The notes under the pieces are model-generated. The model did not search any database. It saw only the letters and a list, made by a program, of their open reading frames with translations, and was not told where the DNA came from. A DNA stretch of 64,000 nucleotides from Sarcocystis neurona (Eukaryota; Apicomplexa; Conoidasida; Eucoccidiorida; Sarcocystidae). The stretch spans positions 3,611,600 through 3,675,599 of the forward strand of contig KL647289.1 of the NCBI GenBank assembly GCA_000727475.1, written 5' to 3'. The number at the start of each line of letters is the position of its first letter. Position 1 is the first letter of the stretch. Below are positions 56,401 to 62,400 of the stretch, one piece after another. The translations under genes and the position numbers were made by a program.

Positions 56401-59400
56401 GACCTCTGACTGCTCTGCTTGCTGCGTTACACGTCTCCTCAATCTTCAAAGACTGCTTCAGCGCCGCAACAGGATGGCAGCCACGCATTTGGTACTATAT
56501 GCACCTCGACGGACGACGGCTGCTCCAGAGAGCGATAGAGGCCGGCTGGCCGGCGGCTGAAACCGTCAATGAATTTGGTTACGGGTTCGGCGAGCCAAAA
56601 CTGTATGCGCCCCTCTTCGGTAAGGCAACGAAGAAAATGGACGAGGAGGAGCAAAACGACAAGAGGACGACAGATGGAAAGACGAGAGCGGAAATGAAAA
56701 GATTAGGGGGAAGTACGGCACAGAAAGCAAAAGGCGAGGAGAAGGGGAAGAAAGGAATGTTAAAAAGACCGCAGCTAGAGAGGACGGAGAGAACAGGGGC
56801 AGAACAAGAAGTAAAGAGGAAGGGTACGGCGAGATGCAGACTGTGAAGGAGACAACAGGAAGGAAAAGCCAGAAAGTGGAAATGCAAGCAGAAGGGGGGC
56901 AAGAAGGAGAAGAACATGGAAAAACTAAAGGTTACGACTTGGAAGCTACACAAATACAGGAAACGCGTAAGAGGAAATCGCAACCGTAGAAAGGTAGAAC
57001 AGGCGAAGAGGAAAGGGCGAGAAGAGAAGCACGACAGAAAGAAAGAAATACAAGGGTCAGAAGGAGAGAAAAGGAAAGAAAGCACAATAAGGAGCGGAGG
57101 TCCGAAAGAGCGGAGGGAAAGTGAAATAGGAGTGAAAGAGGAGAGGAGTATTAGGGCACACAGAGCAGCCGGAGAAGTATTGCAGAGAAAAAAGCGACGG
57201 AAGGATTAGCCATTGCTGAGGCGGAGCGGCACTTGCAGGGACACCCCGGGTAAAAGACGTGGGTACGAGAGCAGCAACAAGAGCTACAGCTGCAGGGGGA
57301 GGAGGCACGAGGGCAGCAGAAGGTAGGGAATGGAGGAGGAGAAGAAGGAAAAAAACAAGGAAAAGGGAGGGAAAGGGAGAAGAAGCAGAGGAGCAGGCAG
57401 CAGCAGCATCTTTCCAGCGGATAACAGAATCGCAAGACGAAGTAGCAACATTAGCCAAGACAGAAGAGATGTGCGACAAAGTACCAACTGCAAGGTCGTC
57501 AGCAGCAGCAGGTCTGACGCAGCACAGCGGCAGAAACGTGCGATAACAGCATCCAGTAGGAAGCAGGAAGAGACGCGGAGGAGGAGGACGACGGAGACCA
57601 GCAGCAGGGGTGGCGGGAGAGAGGAAAGCGTAACGACGGAGCTACCAGAAAACGATTAAACGTGCATCAGTGGCGCACCAAAAAGGGGCAGAGAACGAAG
57701 GACAACATCATCAGGACGTCGTTGAGAAGATAGAGAGAGCGGCGGCGTCAGCGTCAGCATCGGAGAACGAGGAGGAGGAGGACAGCAAGCAGCAGCAGAA
57801 GCAGCAACAACTCGCAGCCCGTAGAAACGAGGCTCAGGAACAACAATAGTGAGTGGGCAGGGAAGAGAACAAGAAGTAGATGGATATCTAGGAACGATAA
57901 ATAAACTGGTCTCCCATACAGCGGAACAGGCAGACGCTTTATCCACAGGAAAAGGCATAAGAAGGCGCGAAATGCAGACGTCGAAGGAGACCTCGTTCAT
58001 AGAAGCTCGAGCGACTGTCTATAGAGAAACGTGACTCGTAAAATAAGCAAAGTACGTAGGCAACGTAGTACGAACATACTTACAGCTTCGTTTGCAAATT
58101 CCAGGTAAGCATACAGGGCTACTGCGTGGACGGTCACTGGTGTGGAAGCGGTTGAAAATCTCTACAAGTCTACCTAACTATGTGCAAATATATGTGTTTA
58201 GACGGATACGCCCGTGTGTGCGTGACAGTGAGCAAACAACGGTCACACGTGTGGTACACCTCCATGTAGGTATGCACAGATCCCTCGTAGAACAGGTGTA
58301 TTCTTGTGCACATCCACGTGTATATATATATATATGCCTGCACGGACCTTGTGCCACGTCGTTCTGTACGTGAGTGTGTATGACCCTACACCTCTGCATA
58401 GGAAGAGAGACAAATATATGCGGCTGTGTGCGTTGCATCCACCATACTGTAAGAAGCATTCATTCTCTGCTGCCTAGGCAACGGATGTCTAAAATTCATC
58501 TCCTCTCCCGTGTGGAGATGCAGCGCACAAAGGTCTCACGTGTTGCGAATTCGTGACCTCCGATAACGTGTGGGATGGTACCACGCTCGAAAGATAGACT
58601 GGCGATGCTTATACATATATGTACATATATTTATAAGTATATATATATATATGTGTATATAGATAGATAGATAGGCAGACTAATAGATAGATAGATAGAA
58701 TACTCTTGGTTTTCATACCTGTATGTATGGCGACGCTCATACACGTATGTATGTATATATATATATATGTAGATATATATATTGTTGGTCTCCATGCGAC
58801 GCTCATACACGTTTATATATATATATATATACATACTCAGATATATATATTGTTGGACTCCACGCGTATATAGGGGTGTTTAGCGCATGTGATCAGTGCC
58901 CGGCTCCAGAGGGTTGATGAACCGATGACCGTGTACGTGTGTCTAAGGGAACACATTGCAGTGCATGTCTCGGGGAACGAAAGGGCACGGGCGGATGTCT
59001 TCGGAGTTTTCTTACATCCTCAACAGTATGACGTGTCTACGGGTGCACCAGTTTATAAATGTGTTTCCCTTTCTCTGTATATAGATTCCTTGACACACAG
59101 CAAGGTGCACAGATAGACATTTTCATATAGACATACATATATATATATATGACAGTGAGATGTTTACGGATATGTGCGTGTACGTGGTGGGCACGTGGTC
59201 GCCTCAGCAGCTGTTCTACCTCCACCGGGGCGGGTCGAGCGATGGATTGTTGCAGCCTCCCCGGCGCCCAAGACATCAGCAGTACGACCTCTACGGAATT
59301 TATGTATACGCATATGTATGTACACGTGTGTAGAAGTAGTAGACTGCGTAGATACGAACTTGTTGAATTTCACGTTAACACGCCCACGTGCGTAGGCGTG

Positions 59401-62400
59401 AAGGACTCGCTTTCACTGTGTGACTGAACGTACCCTACGGCGAGGAAATAAAAGCCAAGTTTCGTCTGTATGCCTTCGCATTCACAAAATACCCACGCAC
59501 GCACACAAAGGTACGTTTGCACCTACACGTATTGACACATAAGCTGCGTGTGTTTGTGAAAGCATGTATTTTCATGCTTGAAGGTATACATGCGTGACGC
59601 ATTTCTACAGATAACGCACTTGTATTCCCGTATGTGTGCACGTATGCCCCCAACCGCTTGTGTGCTTGTGTGTATATATGTATATATCTGCGTGTGAGCA
59701 TAGAGATGTATTCTCGCATATATATATATATATATATACATATGTAGGTATGTCTACGGGGGTATCTGTTTCTCCCTTTCTGTTCGTATCTCTATGTGTA
59801 TGCATACTGTTTTCGTACAAACGCGGTTTGCCTACTCGGCTACGTATACGGGCATCCTACGAAATTGTATCGCTGAGAAGAGAAGAGAGTCCCGATTTAA
59901 ATAGCTGCGAAACAACAGGTAGGGCAGCCAGTCACAATCTTGCCTCTGTGCATGGATAAATATGCTCTCACGAATTCCGCTTTACATACACCTCTATTCT
60001 GTACTGATCCATAGGCTTGTCTGTACGGTAGTTCCGTCGCTTTATGTTTACAAATGCATGCATACAGCAGCGCGCCCTCTCGTGACCGTCTATTTCTCTG
60101 AGCTTTTGAACGTTAGTCCCTAGGGTGTACACGCTCGTGCGTCCGCACTCACATACACCCCTGCATACATATATATAGGTATATACATATATATATATAT
60201 ATATATACATTTGCACGCATATATTTGTACACCTGCATAGATATACATATCTGTATCTGAATGTTCCACTTCTACGTGTCCTGTGTTACCCAGAAAACGC
60301 ATTCCGCAACCTCTCGAAAGCCATAACTCCCTCGTGGGAAGCAGAAGATCTGTTCAGGACTCTGGCCAAGTACACCCCTGCCGGAACAGGCGGTTACGGA
60401 AGACAGGGGAGAATGTCCCGTCTACTGAGTCGTGTACGTCGTCGCAGTGCCCCGAACGAGCAGAGCTTTCTCACAAAGAGTGGCGCTGCACCTGTGGATG
60501 CTTCTAGGACGTCTCTTTTTCGGCGAGATGATACTGCAGGCCAGCAGCAGAAGGCATCACAGCAGCAGCAGGGCGGGTGTTTGCGTCAACACTCGGAAGG
60601 GAACAGTGGCAACATTGTCGAGAGCCTAGGCGTCTTCAGGCCAGGCGAAGGTTTTGGCGATGCAACACGACAGCAGGGGAACAAACAGCAAAGACAGCGG
60701 AAGAAGCGGGAACAGCAGGTTCTGCCGACAAAGGCAACCTTTGAGAATACTGGACCAGCACCCATTCCTGTGCAGACCGAGACTGAAAATATTGGAGTGC
60801 GCACGAATAGAGCTCCCTTGCACCGGGGTACGGGAGTAGAGACGCGGAACGTACGATTTTCTTACAGCAGATGAAGTTGTAGACACGAAGAAGCACGTGG
60901 CCGCCTGTCAACAGTTACTGAGAAGCAGGCGCTGCCAGCGAAGCACTCCCCTTTCCTGCACATACGCTGCATTCGTTCACCCTCAGAGCACTCCTGGGCT
61001 GTGCGCAGCAACTTCTGGAAGAGACAAAGCAGAGAGAAAGTTACCAGCACGAGTTATTCTTAGCTGAAGAGGCGCTGGGGGGCACACAGTAGCACTGCAG
61101 GCTCCTGAATTTGCACCCGCCGTTGTTGCGGCCTCTCTGCTGACGTTGTTCTTGATTCCTTGTCAGCTGGAGACGTCGCTGGCAGGTCTTTACCTGCTCC
61201 TGACTTCACGACTTTCTTTGGAGGGACTTCTTGCTTCCTTTTCCCTTCTGCGTGCTCTGGCCTCCTTCTCTCCACCAAGCTGCCTTTGTGTCCTTCTTAC
61301 ACCCGTTCGCTGTACGCTTTTCCCTTCACACTTGACACCAGACTCTGACAAGCTCTGCGTTCCACTTTCTTTTCATTGCTGTTATGCCTGCTACTAAGAG
61401 GAGAGCGTATTGAGTAGAAGTGCGCCAGTATAAACCTTCCGTGCTTCCGTTGTGAAAATTCCGTATGCGTGCACTGCACAGAGGGTCTCCTGTTAGGACA
61501 CTGGTGCTCGCGTGTGCAAATGTCAGGACTGCGGGAATGCATAGGTATAGGCGAAGGAATCGGTAGAAGAACGTCACTTTTTGTAAGCTTGAGAGGAGTG
61601 ACTCAGATGGCCATGCTGCAGGAAGACTCAACACAAGGAGGAGAGACACCTGTTGACTACGACAATCTCGTGTGCCTTGCACAAGGCAACAGCTGCAGGC
61701 TTGCCATTATCGGCAAACCCATGCAAGAAAAAATATCGCTATATAACATGACGGCCCTTTCCTGGGGTTGCACTGTACGCAGACTATCCTAAGGCTTGTG
61801 GTGGATAATATACAGACAAGGCTTTTATAAACGTGTTCACTGCTGAAGTATCTTGCAAACAATTACACTAACCCAAATATTGGTACTGAAGAAGAAGCGA
61901 AGAGCTGCGAACCATGCAAACCTTGTCCCTGTCGACACGAAGTGACGGAACACTTCTCCTCTGTGTAGCGGTTGTCCGACGAAGAGGCGTCAGCTGCAGA
62001 CTTCTTTACGGTATACAGGCCGCCACCTGCTTTTCCGCTATGGGAAAGTCCCTTGCCGCCTCTACGGTCGCAGCGGCCCCCTGCACTTGTTGTTTAAAAA
62101 AAACCATTTGCTGATTTTACCGCGTGGGTATGTAGAATGCGCCGCGCTGCTGTCCTCCACAAAGTCACAGGGATAGTGCCCTGAGACAGCCTTCTGCTCA
62201 GTGCTGTTGCTGTTGCTCACCTTCTCGATCTCGATGGAGCCTGATGCAGTGGGCCGTTGAACGTGCACGTGCAAAACGTGCAAAAAATGGAGACCGAGTC
62301 TGTTCCGCTTCACATGCTGAAGAGAAGAAGCATAGGCAGCTGCTCTGCTGTACATGTTCTGGCGTGGTATTCTACAGAGAAATTGCAATTTGTGACGAGT

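Noticed and set aside
56630..57660. K/E/R-rich plus frames in the purine tract
   Set aside because: Follow a consensus GTAAGG donor; low-complexity with no acceptor or phase support.
61326..61682. 118-residue minus-strand ORF
   Set aside because: Shadow of the CT-rich intron and the plus exon at 61527.
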